Assembly: GCF_029054785.1 (NCBI RefSeq)
Contig: NZ_JAIDEN010000104.1
Coordinates: forward strand, 1 to 8,220
Source: Duncaniella sp.
GTDB lineage: Bacteria > Bacteroidota > Bacteroidia > Bacteroidales > Muribaculaceae
Direction of reading: 5' to 3'
DNA length: 8,220 nucleotides
The notes beneath the pieces are model-generated. The model searched no databases and was not told where the DNA came from. It saw only the letters and a program-made list of their open reading frames with translations. The translations under genes and the position numbers were made by a program. The stretch's first letter is position 1; each line of letters begins with the position of its first letter. Shown here one piece after another: positions 1 to 7,564 of the stretch.

Positions 1-28
1 CCATTATTTATAATTATTTTTAATTCCA

Positions 29-54
29 TTGCTGAGTAATTTTCACTAACTTTG
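29..54 (+). promoter_or_regulatory. Candidate Bacteroidetes-type promoter of purH-mre operon
   Basis: The sequence TAACTTTG at 47-54 matches the Bacteroidetes primary sigma factor -7 consensus TAnnTTTG exactly. A possible -33 element is the TTG at 29-31, but its spacing of 15 bases is shorter than usual, so the upstream half is weak. Transcription would begin roughly at 60, giving a leader of about 50 bases before the purH ATG at 111. The surrounding sequence is strongly AT-rich, unlike the GC-rich genes that follow. No stem-loop or riboswitch-like structure is evident in the leader. Confidence 0.5.
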
Positions 55-110
55 CACTTTCAAAATCGAACTCAGTCCAATCAATAAATTCAGATAAGAT
101 ATTTAAGGCA

Positions 111-1658
111 ATGTCTGACAACAAACGTATCAAAACCGCACTCATTTCCGTCTTCTATAAAGACGGACTGGAAGAAATCCTGTCATTACTCCACGCAGAC
201 GGCGTGAAATTTCTCTCAACCGGCGGCACCCGCTCCTTCATCGAAGGCCTGGGCTATGAATGTGCAGCCGTAGAAGATCTCACCGGCTATCCGTCGATCC
301 TCGGCGGCCGTGTAAAGACCCTCCACCCCAAAGTGTTCGGAGGCATCCTCAACCGTCGTGAAAATGAAGGAGACCGCGGCCAGATCGCGCAATATGAAAT
401 TCCCGAAATCGACCTGGTGATCGTAGACCTCTACCCCTTCCGCGCCACAGTGGCCTCAGGGGCACCCGAAGCCGACATCATCGAGAAGATCGACATAGGC
501 GGCATCTCGCTCATCCGCGCCGCCGCCAAAAACTTCAAGGACGTCATCATCGTGGCCTCCAAAGCGCAGTACAAGCCCCTGGCAGAAATGCTCAAGCGCA
601 ACGGCAAAGCGGAATCATCGCTTGAAGAACGCCGCTGGTTCGCCTCTCAGGCATTCGCAGTCTCTTCAGGCTACGACACCGACATCTTCAACTATTTCGC
701 ATCGACCGAGGTTGAATCGCCGATCGAGCATGTCGACGAACTCCGCATCGCATTCGACGACGCAAAACAGATGCGCTACGGCGAGAACCCCCATCAGAAA
801 GGCACCTTCTTCGGTGACTTCGACGAAATGTTCAGCCAGCTCCACGGCAAAGAGATCTCCTACAACAACCTGCTCGACATCGACGCAGCCGTGAATCTGA
901 TTTCGGAATTCACCGATCCGACATTCGCAGTACTCAAGCACAACAATGCCTGCGGTCTGGCCACACGTCCGACAATAGCCGAAGCATGGAAAGATGCCCT
1001 CGCAGGCGATCCGGTCAGCGCATTCGGCGGAGTGCTCATCACCAACGGCACAGTCGACGCAGCCGCAGCCGAGGAGATCAACAAAATCTTCTTCGAGGTA
1101 ATCATCGCGCCCGCCTACACAGAGGACGCACTCGAAATCCTCAAGCAGAAGAAAAACCGCATCATCCTCGTGATCAAAAAACCGCTTGACACCACCCACC
1201 AGTTCCGCTCGATCCTCAACGGCGCCCTCGTACAGGAACGCGACCTGAAGATCGAAACTGTCGAAGACCTCAAGCAGGTTACAGAGAAAGCCGTCACCCC
1301 CGAACAGGCCGCCGACCTTCTCTTTGCCAACAAGATTGTCAAGAACTCAAAGAGCAACTCTATTGTTCTCGCCAAAAACGGCATGCTTCTGGCAAGCGGC
1401 GTAGGCCAGACCTCGCGCGTCGACGCCCTCAAGCAGGCTATCGAAAAGGCCCACTCCTTCGGCTTTGACCTCCACGGAGCAGTCATGGCATCGGACGCCT
1501 TCTTCCCCTTCCCCGACTGTGTGGAGATCGCCGGTGAAGCCGGAGTCGACGCAGTCATCCACCCCGGAGGATCAATCCGCGATCAGGAGAGCGTTGACTA
1601 CTGCAACGCCCACGGCATCGCCATGGTGATCACCGGATTCCGTCACTTCAAGCATTAA
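111..1658 (+). CDS. purH: Bifunctional AICAR transformylase / IMP cyclohydrolase PurH
   Basis: PurH catalyses the last two steps of de novo purine synthesis in the cytoplasm: formylation of AICAR with 10-formyl-THF, then ring closure to IMP. The 515-residue product is full length for the family. The N-terminal MGS-like cyclohydrolase domain (about 1-195) carries STGGTR (36-41), GGRVKTLHP (65-73, with R67 and K69), Y108, D128 in KIDIGG and K140 in RAAAKN; these align with the known human ATIC residues R64, K66, Y104, D125 and K137. The C-terminal transformylase domain starts near MRYGENPHQ (221-229) and holds the catalytic Lys-His pair K276-H277 in LKHNNACG, DPVSAFGG (300-307), ASDAFFPFPD (460-469), HPGGSIRD (484-491) and the terminal GFRHFKH. 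The ATG at 111 is the natural start; there is only a weak purine stretch (TAAGGCA) before it. It is followed after 23 bases by mreB on the same strand with no terminator between, so it is probably the first gene of the operon. Nothing appears broken. Confidence 0.97.
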   Translation: MSDNKRIKTALISVFYKDGLEEILSLLHADGVKFLSTGGTRSFIEGLGYECAAVEDLTGYPSILGGRVKTLHPKVFGGILNRRENEGDRGQIAQYEIPEIDLVIVDLYPFRATVASGAPEADIIEKIDIGGISLIRAAAKNFKDVIIVASKAQYKPLAEMLKRNGKAESSLEERRWFASQAFAVSSGYDTDIFNYFASTEVESPIEHVDELRIAFDDAKQMRYGENPHQKGTFFGDFDEMFSQLHGKEISYNNLLDIDAAVNLISEFTDPTFAVLKHNNACGLATRPTIAEAWKDALAGDPVSAFGGVLITNGTVDAAAAEEINKIFFEVIIAPAYTEDALEILKQKKNRIILVIKKPLDTTHQFRSILNGALVQERDLKIETVEDLKQVTEKAVTPEQAADLLFANKIVKNSKSNSIVLAKNGMLLASGVGQTSRVDALKQAIEKAHSFGFDLHGAVMASDAFFPFPDCVEIAGEAGVDAVIHPGGSIRDQESVDYCNAHGIAMVITGFRHFKH

Positions 1659-1681
1659 TCAGACTGACACAACCTACCAAA

Positions 1682-2701
1682 ATGGGATTATTTTCATTCA
1701 CCAAAGAAATCGCGATTGACCTCGGAACGGCCAATACGATTATCATACACAATGACAAGATCGTCATTGACGAACCCTCCATCGTGGCATTGGAAAAGCG
1801 CACCGGCAAACTCATTGCCGTCGGTCGCGAAGCCAAGCTCATGCAGGGAAAGGAAAACGACGGAATCGAAACCATCCGTCCGCTCCGCAAAGGCGTGATC
1901 GCCAACTTCAACGCTGCGGAAATGATGATCCGCGGCCTGATCAAGAAAGCAAGCTCAAAGAGCAACTGGTTCTCCCCCTCCATGAAAATGGTGGTCGGAA
2001 TTCCCTCAGGCTCAACCGAAGTGGAGATCCGCGCCGTGCGCGACTCCTCGGAACATGCAGGCGGACGTGACGTCTACATGATCTACGAACCGATGGCCGC
2101 AGCCCTCGGTATCGGCATCGACGTGCTCGCCCCCCAGGGCAACATGATCGTAGACATAGGCGGCGGTACAACCGAGATCGCCGTGATCTCGCTCGGCGGC
2201 ATCGTATCCAACAAGAGCATCCAGGTGGCCGGCGACGACCTCACCGACGACATCATGGAACACATGAGCCGCGTGCACAACGTCAAGGTCGGCGAACGCA
2301 CCGCCGAACAGATCAAGATCCATGTCGGATCGGCTCTGACCGAGCTTGAGAATCCGCCGGAAGACTTCATTGTCCACGGTCCTAACAAGATGACCGCCCT
2401 GCCGATGGAAGTTCCCGTCAGCTATCAGGAGATCTCACACTGTATCGAGAAATCCATCTCCCGCATCGAAGCCGCAGTACTTCAGGCACTCGACGAAACT
2501 CCGCCGGAACTCTATTCGGACATCGTCATGAACGGCATCTTCCTTGCCGGCGGCGGCGCCATGCTCCGCGGTCTCGACAAACGTCTGACCGACAAGATCG
2601 GCATCCAGTTCCACATTGCCGAAGATCCGCTCTTAGCAGTGGCGAAAGGAACCGGCGTAGCCCTCAAGAACATCGAGACATTCTCCTTCCTGATCCGCTA
2701 A
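1682..2701 (+). CDS. mreB: Rod shape-determining actin homologue MreB
   Basis: MreB is the bacterial actin that forms short membrane-bound filaments and directs the lateral wall synthesis machinery. The 339-residue product is of normal length. It starts MGLFSFTKE, a short hydrophobic N-terminus typical of membrane-associated MreB, followed by phosphate-1 motif DLGTANT (13-19), the GIPSG segment (106-110), YEPMAAALG (135-143), phosphate-2 motif VDIGGGTTE (157-165), the KIHVGSA segment (212-218) and adenosine motif GIFLAGGGAML (285-295). All nucleotide-binding blocks are intact. The ATG at 1682 lies 23 bases after the purH stop. The TAA stop at 2699-2701 is in the same reading frame as the next gene, mreC, which begins 15 bases later. 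It has an ordinary ATG start, unlike the four genes downstream, which fits its need to be made in larger amounts. Confidence 0.97.
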   Translation: MGLFSFTKEIAIDLGTANTIIIHNDKIVIDEPSIVALEKRTGKLIAVGREAKLMQGKENDGIETIRPLRKGVIANFNAAEMMIRGLIKKASSKSNWFSPSMKMVVGIPSGSTEVEIRAVRDSSEHAGGRDVYMIYEPMAAALGIGIDVLAPQGNMIVDIGGGTTEIAVISLGGIVSNKSIQVAGDDLTDDIMEHMSRVHNVKVGERTAEQIKIHVGSALTELENPPEDFIVHGPNKMTALPMEVPVSYQEISHCIEKSISRIEAAVLQALDETPPELYSDIVMNGIFLAGGGAMLRGLDKRLTDKIGIQFHIAEDPLLAVAKGTGVALKNIETFSFLIR

Positions 2702-2716
2702 ACAGACCGAGCAGAA

Positions 2717-3571
2717 TTGAGCGAGCTACTAAAGTTTTTCGTCAAGTACAGTTCATGGTTTCTGTTTGCCATCTATCTGGTGGCAGGCTGCGCGCTTCTA
2801 TTCTCGCGCAATCCCTATCAGCACCATGTCTATCTGTCGTCGGCCAACACAATCGCTTCTGCCGTCTACAAGACGACCAACAACGTCACGTCGTACTTCT
2901 CACTGCGTGAGATCAACGAAGACCTGCAACACCGTAATTCCGACCTTGAGCTTGAAATCTACAAGCTCAAGGAGGTAATACGGGACTATCAGCAGCAGAT
3001 CTACGCTGACACCATGACAGTCGACTCGGCCCTGACCCGCTATCAGTTCCTGATCGCCCACGTGATCAACAACTCCATCAACCACTCCCACAACTATATC
3101 ACCATAGAGAAAGGACGCCTTGACGGAGTGGAGCCTGAAATGGGAGTCATGGACCAGAACGGCATTGTCGGGATCGTCAATGTGGTCGGCGACCATACAG
3201 CCCGTCTGATCTCGGTGCTCAACCCCTATCTGCGCCTTTCCTGCAAGGTCAAAGGCGAGGATCAGGTCGGATCACTGGTCTGGGACGGCCGCGATCCGGG
3301 AGAAGCGATACTCGAAGAGTTGCCGAAACATGCCAAGTTTGTCAAGGGTGACACGATTGTCACCTCAGGTTACTCGTCCGTATTCCCGGAAGGAGTCCCC
3401 GTCGGCACGATCCTGTCAGGATCGCGCGACCGCGAGGACAACTTCTACACACTGCGGATCAAGCTCTTCACCGACTTCTCCACCCTCTCGACAGTCCGTG
3501 TCATCCGCGACAAGATGAAGGACGAGCTTACGACCGTGGAGAAAGAACTGCAAATCAAGAACGTCAACTGA
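2717..3571 (+). CDS. mreC: Rod shape-determining protein MreC (TTG start)
   Basis: MreC is a bitopic membrane protein whose periplasmic part binds and activates PBP2, linking MreB filaments to wall synthesis. The 284-residue product has a short cytoplasmic N-terminus, one membrane helix (about 11-30), a coiled-coil stretch rich in Glu, Leu and Lys (about 64-95), then the beta-rich MreC core with ITIEKGRLDGVEPEMGV (128-144), GIVGIVNVVGDHTARLISV (149-167) and GDTIVTSGYSSVFPEGVPVG (211-230). The start is TTG at 2717. An in-frame stop (the mreB TAA) lies only 18 bases upstream and no ATG or GTG occurs between; the next in-frame Met is near residue 100 and would remove the membrane helix, so TTG is the only sensible choice. 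The gap to mreB is 15 bases. The C-terminal tail after about residue 265 is charged and likely flexible. Confidence 0.95.
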   Translation: MSELLKFFVKYSSWFLFAIYLVAGCALLFSRNPYQHHVYLSSANTIASAVYKTTNNVTSYFSLREINEDLQHRNSDLELEIYKLKEVIRDYQQQIYADTMTVDSALTRYQFLIAHVINNSINHSHNYITIEKGRLDGVEPEMGVMDQNGIVGIVNVVGDHTARLISVLNPYLRLSCKVKGEDQVGSLVWDGRDPGEAILEELPKHAKFVKGDTIVTSGYSSVFPEGVPVGTILSGSRDREDNFYTLRIKLFTDFSTLSTVRVIRDKMKDELTTVEKELQIKNVN

Positions 3572-3577
3572 AAACCC

Positions 3578-3616
3578 GCGGATCCATCCACTAATCCACA
3601 ATCTCCCCGGATCCGC
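3578..3616 (+). other. Inverted repeat in the mreC-mreD gap
   Basis: GCGGATCC at 3578-3585 is answered by its exact reverse complement GGATCCGC at 3609-3616, giving an 8-base perfect stem around a 23-base C-rich loop. It occupies most of the 64-base gap between the mreC stop and the mreD GTG. No run of T follows (the next bases are TAAAAAACAC), so it is not a standard intrinsic terminator for the + strand. It could be a processing or attenuation point, or chance, because each arm contains the self-complementary hexamer GGATCC, which makes a pair of arms easier to obtain. Confidence 0.4.
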
Positions 3617-3635
3617 TAAAAAACACAAGCGCTAA

Positions 3636-4157
3636 GTGAGCAAAACGGTGCTTCAGTTCATATTGTTAGGATTCATCCTCGTGCTGTCGCAGGTGATCGT
3701 GTTCAACCACATCTGCCTGTTCAACGTGGCCGTGCCTCTGGTATTCATCTACCTGCTGGTGCGACTGCCCATCACCCTTTCGGTCAACTGGATGCTAACC
3801 ATCGGATTTTTCTTAGGCCTCACAGTCGACATCTTCTCGGACACCTACGGGATGAACACCCTCGCCTGCACGATCGAGGCAATGGTCCGAAAGCCGATCC
3901 TGCGGCTTTATGTCCCGCGAGAAGAAGACCTCACGCGTCCGGAACCGTCGATGTATTCGCTCGGCACGGCAACATATCTGAAGTATCTGCTCACCATGAC
4001 GCTGCTCTACTGCGCCATAATATTCCTGATCGAAGCATTTACATTTTTCAATCCTGTCAGACTCCTGCTGCGGATAGTGTTCAGTACAATACTATCAATG
4101 GCCCTGATGGTCGGGATTGACAGTTTCATGACTCCTCAAAGTGAGAAAAGATTATAA
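3636..4157 (+). CDS. mreD: Rod shape-determining membrane protein MreD (GTG start)
   Basis: MreD is a small polytopic inner-membrane protein that works with MreC in activating the RodA-PBP2 pair. The 173-residue product is nearly all hydrophobic, with about five membrane segments (roughly 5-25, 30-46, 52-66, 112-135, 141-162). The segment GFFLGLTVDIFSDTYGMN (57-74) matches the family signature of a glycine-rich helix followed by an acidic D-x-FSDT turn. A polar loop rich in Arg, Glu and Pro (about 86-107) faces one side of the membrane. The GTG at 3636 is preceded directly by an in-frame TAA (3633-3635), so the protein cannot begin earlier, and starting here retains the first helix. Its last 17 bases overlap the start of mrdA in another frame, suggesting translational coupling. 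Confidence 0.93.
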   Translation: MSKTVLQFILLGFILVLSQVIVFNHICLFNVAVPLVFIYLLVRLPITLSVNWMLTIGFFLGLTVDIFSDTYGMNTLACTIEAMVRKPILRLYVPREEDLTRPEPSMYSLGTATYLKYLLTMTLLYCAIIFLIEAFTFFNPVRLLLRIVFSTILSMALMVGIDSFMTPQSEKRL

Positions 4158-6003
4158 TCTCGAAAAAAGGCGCTATGTCATCAGCGGTTTTATCGTGGTT
4201 ATAGCCCTTATATACATAGCGCGTCTTGTCAGCCTCCAGGTGCTTGACTCGAAATACAAAGACTATGCCGACTCGAATGCCTTTCTGCGCAAGGCGGTCT
4301 ATCCGTCGCGCGGCATAATCTATGACCGTGACGGGCGTCTGGTCGTCTACAACCAGCCGGCCTACGATGTGATGATGATCCCGCGCGACGTCAAGGAATT
4401 CGACACCCTTGACTTCTGCCGCGCAGTCAACATCACCCCTGAGGATCTGCGCAAACGCTTCATTGACATGAAGGACAAGCGCCGCAATCCGGGCTACTCC
4501 TCCTACTCCCCACAGCGCCTGCTGACCCATCTGAGCGCCGAGGACTACGGACGTCTTCAGGAAAAACTCTACCGCTTCCCCGGATTCTACATCCAGAAGC
4601 GCATCCTGCGTGAATACAACTACCGCTCGGCGGCCAATGTGCTCGGCAACGTGCGCGAAGTCGCACAGAAGGACATCGACAAGGATCCCTATTACATGCC
4701 CGGCGACTACATCGGCGACATCGGTGTCGAACACACCTACGAAGAATATCTCCGCGGCTCAAAGGGAGCGGAAGTGCTGATGCGCGATGCTCTTGGCCGA
4801 ATTCAGGGCCGATATGAGGAAGGAGCGCTCGACCGCGACGCCGTGGCCGGAAAAAACATCAAACTCTCGCTCAATATCGAGCTTCAGCAGTATGCCGAGT
4901 CACTGATGGTGAACAAGAAAGGAGCTGTTGTGGCCATCGAGCCTGCGACGGGCGAAATCCTCTGTCTCGTCTCGGCACCGACCTACGATCCGCGTCTGCT
5001 CGTAGGACGCGAGCGCGGCAAAAACTACAACGAGATGATGCGCGATCTCGACAAGCCGCTGTTCAACCGCGCGATACAGGCCGTCTACCCTCCCGGCTCC
5101 ACCTTCAAACCGACACAGGGCCTGATCCTGCTTGAAGAAAACATCATCACGACCGGCACAATGTTTCCATGCGCCCACGGCTTCATCTCCGGCGGACTCA
5201 GGGTCGGCTGTCACGGCCACGGATCACCGCTGCCGCTGAAACCGGCGCTTCAGACCTCCTGCAACGCATATTTCTGCTGGGGATTCAAGGCTATGATCGA
5301 CAAGCGCAGCAAATATGGCTCGTCGGCCAACGCGTTCGAGATCTGGAAAAACCACCTTGTCTCAATGGGCTACGGCTACAAACTCGGCATCGACCTGCCG
5401 GGTGAATACCGAGGCTATATCCCTAATTCCAAAACATATAACGGATATTACGGCGAAGGCCACTGGAGCGCCAACACCATCATCTCCGTCTCGATCGGAC
5501 AGGGCGAAATTCTCGCCACCCCATTGCAGATCGCCAATCTGGCCGCCACCATTGCCAACCGCGGGCATTTCATAACTCCACATGTCGTCAAGGAGATACA
5601 GGACACAGTGGTTCCTTCGCAGTATCTGGAGAAACACAGTCCGACCGTCGCCTCACACTGGTATAACGACATTGCCGAAGGCATGAGAATGGCCGTCACC
5701 GGCGGTACCTGCCGCCTGGCCAATCTGACTGACATCGAGGTGTGCGGCAAGACAGGTACAGCGCAGAACCCGCATGGCCGAGACCACTCGGCGTTCATGG
5801 GCTTTGCCCCCTACCACAATCCGAAAATCGCAATAGCGGTCTATGTGGAGAACGCCGGTTTCGGTGCGACATTCGGTGTGCCGATCGGCTCGCTGGTGAT
5901 GGAGCGCTATCTGCGTGGCTATATCCCGCCGGAACGCAAATATCTTGAAGAAAGAATGCTCCAGTCAAACACCATCCAGTTTGCAGGAACCAAAAAGCAT
6001 TGA
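4141..6003 (+). CDS. mrdA: Penicillin-binding protein 2, class B transpeptidase (GTG start)
   Basis: PBP2 cross-links peptidoglycan during cell elongation as the partner of RodA. The 620-residue product has a short basic cytoplasmic tail, one membrane anchor (about 13-34), a PBP dimer/pedestal domain (about 50-230, beginning with the hallmark RGIIYDRDGRLV at 57-68) and a transpeptidase domain (about 255-590). Catalytic motifs are complete: SxxK as S320-T-F-K323 in PPGSTFKP, SxN as S373-C-N375, and KTGT at 537-540. The region between SxxK and SxN holds a Cys/His cluster (C344, H346, C357, H358, H360). The start is GTG at 4141, inside the end of mreD (17-base overlap); beginning here gives the expected few charged residues before the anchor. 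FtsI/PBP3 is the alternative in this superfamily, but the neighbouring mreBCD and rodA make PBP2 the firm choice. Confidence 0.95.
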   Translation: MRKDYNLEKRRYVISGFIVVIALIYIARLVSLQVLDSKYKDYADSNAFLRKAVYPSRGIIYDRDGRLVVYNQPAYDVMMIPRDVKEFDTLDFCRAVNITPEDLRKRFIDMKDKRRNPGYSSYSPQRLLTHLSAEDYGRLQEKLYRFPGFYIQKRILREYNYRSAANVLGNVREVAQKDIDKDPYYMPGDYIGDIGVEHTYEEYLRGSKGAEVLMRDALGRIQGRYEEGALDRDAVAGKNIKLSLNIELQQYAESLMVNKKGAVVAIEPATGEILCLVSAPTYDPRLLVGRERGKNYNEMMRDLDKPLFNRAIQAVYPPGSTFKPTQGLILLEENIITTGTMFPCAHGFISGGLRVGCHGHGSPLPLKPALQTSCNAYFCWGFKAMIDKRSKYGSSANAFEIWKNHLVSMGYGYKLGIDLPGEYRGYIPNSKTYNGYYGEGHWSANTIISVSIGQGEILATPLQIANLAATIANRGHFITPHVVKEIQDTVVPSQYLEKHSPTVASHWYNDIAEGMRMAVTGGTCRLANLTDIEVCGKTGTAQNPHGRDHSAFMGFAPYHNPKIAIAVYVENAGFGATFGVPIGSLVMERYLRGYIPPERKYLEERMLQSNTIQFAGTKKH

Positions 6004-6089
6004 TCCCCGGCCGTGGATGCCGACAGGCTTTCATTCAGCCCAAAAAGATTGCATCTCAAGACAATAACTTAATAAAGAACAAAACAACC

Positions 6090-7553
6090 GTGCAGCAAAA
6101 CGAGAATAGCGGTTCGATACTGAAACAGGTCGACTGGTTTACGGTCATCCTCTATCTGATCCTTGTGATGGCAGGGATGGTGAGCATCTATGCGGCAAGC
6201 TATGATTTCGACCATGCAAACATGTTGAGTTTCACTGAATTTTCAGGGAAGCAATTCCGCTGGATCGGCCTCTCGCTTGTGCTGGGCCTTGTTCTGCTGC
6301 TCATAGATGTCAGAGTCTATGAGAATTACGCCTATGTCATCTACGGCGGTGTGCTGTTGCTGCTGTTGGTGACCATATTCATAGCGCCTGACATCAAGGG
6401 ATCGCGCTCATGGCTCGTGCTCGGCCAGATGAGTCTCCAGCCTGCTGAATTCGGCAAATTTGCAACCGCGCTGTGTCTTGCCAAACTGTTTTCGAGCTAC
6501 AATTTCGTGCTCAATGCCTCCAGAAAAAACTACATGCTGGCGCTGATGATCATCTTCCTGCCCGTGATCCTGATCCTCGCGCAGAAAGAGACCGGATCGG
6601 CGCTGGTCTATCTGTCGCTGTTTTTCGTGCTCTACCGTGAGGGAATGAGCGGACTTGTGCTCCTGGCAGCGCTGTGTGCAGTGACATTCTTCGTTGTCGC
6701 CGTCAAATTCACAGGCTCGATGCTGCTCGGCATCCCTTCAGGACAGGCAGCGGTGTTCATCATGATCATGGTGCTGATAGTTGCGATGCTTGCCGTTTAC
6801 TGCAAGGAGTTCACGGCGGCCCGCAATGTGTTCCTATGGTTCGCCGGTACAGGCATAGTGGTTACAACACTGGAAATCTGCGGTATAGAAGTACCCGGAA
6901 CAATATTCTTCATAGCCGTGATCATGGCGGCTGTGGCCTACTGTGTGCTGCTGATGTTCAAGACACCGGCCCGCAAGCTCGTCATCACGGTCGGAACCGC
7001 TCTGGCAGCCATACTCTTCCTGTTTTCAGTCAACTATGCCTTCACCTCCATCCTCCAGCCACACCAGCAGATGCGAATCAAAGTAGCCCTCGGAATGGAA
7101 GAGGATCTCAGGGGCGCGGGCTACAACGTCAACCAGTCGAAAATCGCGATCGGCTCTGGCGGCATCTGGGGCAAGGGCTTCCTTAACGGCACCCAGACAA
7201 AGCTGAAATATGTGCCTGAGCAGCATACGGATTTCATTTTCTGCACTGTCGGCGAAGAAGAGGGTCTGTGGGGCGCCACGGGAGTAATCGTGCTGTTCCT
7301 TATACTGATTCTCAGGATCATAAACATTGCAGAACGACAACCGACAGTCTTCGGGCGCGTCTATGCCTATTGTGTCGCAAGCTATCTGATTTTCCATATC
7401 TCGATCAATATCGGCATGGTGATCGGATTGTGTCCGGTCATCGGAATCCCTCTCCCCTTCTTCAGCTACGGAGGCTCATCGCTGTGGGGCTTCACATTCC
7501 TGCTGTTCATCCTGCTGCGCATCGACGCTTCACGCCGCGAAAGATCGTTCTAA
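6090..7553 (+). CDS. rodA: RodA, SEDS-family peptidoglycan glycosyltransferase (GTG start)
   Basis: RodA polymerises lipid II into glycan strands together with PBP2. From GTG at 6090 the product is 487 residues and begins with a polar tail followed by a helix (about 16-37). SEDS signatures are present: GSRSWL (104-109), QPAEFGKF (117-124), AQKETGSALV (164-173), HQQMRI (325-330), EED (337-339, where the proposed catalytic Asp sits), NVNQSKIAIGSGG (346-358), PEQHTDFIF (376-384) and PLPFFSYGGSS (454-464). The frame stays open upstream to a TTG at 6000 that overlaps the mrdA stop as TTGA and would add 30 polar residues; I prefer GTG at 6090 because the extra residues look unlike RodA and the bases just before the GTG are A-rich. 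The product is about 100 residues longer than the enterobacterial protein owing to extra hydrophobic segments between about 190 and 310. It is the last gene of the run. Confidence 0.93.
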   Translation: MQQNENSGSILKQVDWFTVILYLILVMAGMVSIYAASYDFDHANMLSFTEFSGKQFRWIGLSLVLGLVLLLIDVRVYENYAYVIYGGVLLLLLVTIFIAPDIKGSRSWLVLGQMSLQPAEFGKFATALCLAKLFSSYNFVLNASRKNYMLALMIIFLPVILILAQKETGSALVYLSLFFVLYREGMSGLVLLAALCAVTFFVVAVKFTGSMLLGIPSGQAAVFIMIMVLIVAMLAVYCKEFTAARNVFLWFAGTGIVVTTLEICGIEVPGTIFFIAVIMAAVAYCVLLMFKTPARKLVITVGTALAAILFLFSVNYAFTSILQPHQQMRIKVALGMEEDLRGAGYNVNQSKIAIGSGGIWGKGFLNGTQTKLKYVPEQHTDFIFCTVGEEEGLWGATGVIVLFLILILRIINIAERQPTVFGRVYAYCVASYLIFHISINIGMVIGLCPVIGIPLPFFSYGGSSLWGFTFLLFILLRIDASRRERSF

Positions 7554-7564
7554 GAAACATTTAA

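Noticed and set aside
1..110. Purine riboswitch or other leader RNA ahead of purH
   Set aside because: The leader after the likely start of transcription is only about 50 bases and shows no paired arms, too short for a purine aptamer.
666..1199. Open frame of 177 codons on the - strand
   Set aside because: It lies wholly inside purH, opposite its coding strand; its low-complexity Cys/Val/Asp-rich product is typical of the shadow of a GC-rich gene.
1659..1681. Separate promoter or terminator between purH and mreB
   Set aside because: The 23 bases contain neither a stem nor a TAnnTTTG box.
4126..4734. Open frame of 202 codons on the - strand
   Set aside because: It is antisense to the 5' part of mrdA, whose family match is certain, and its product shows no recognisable domain.
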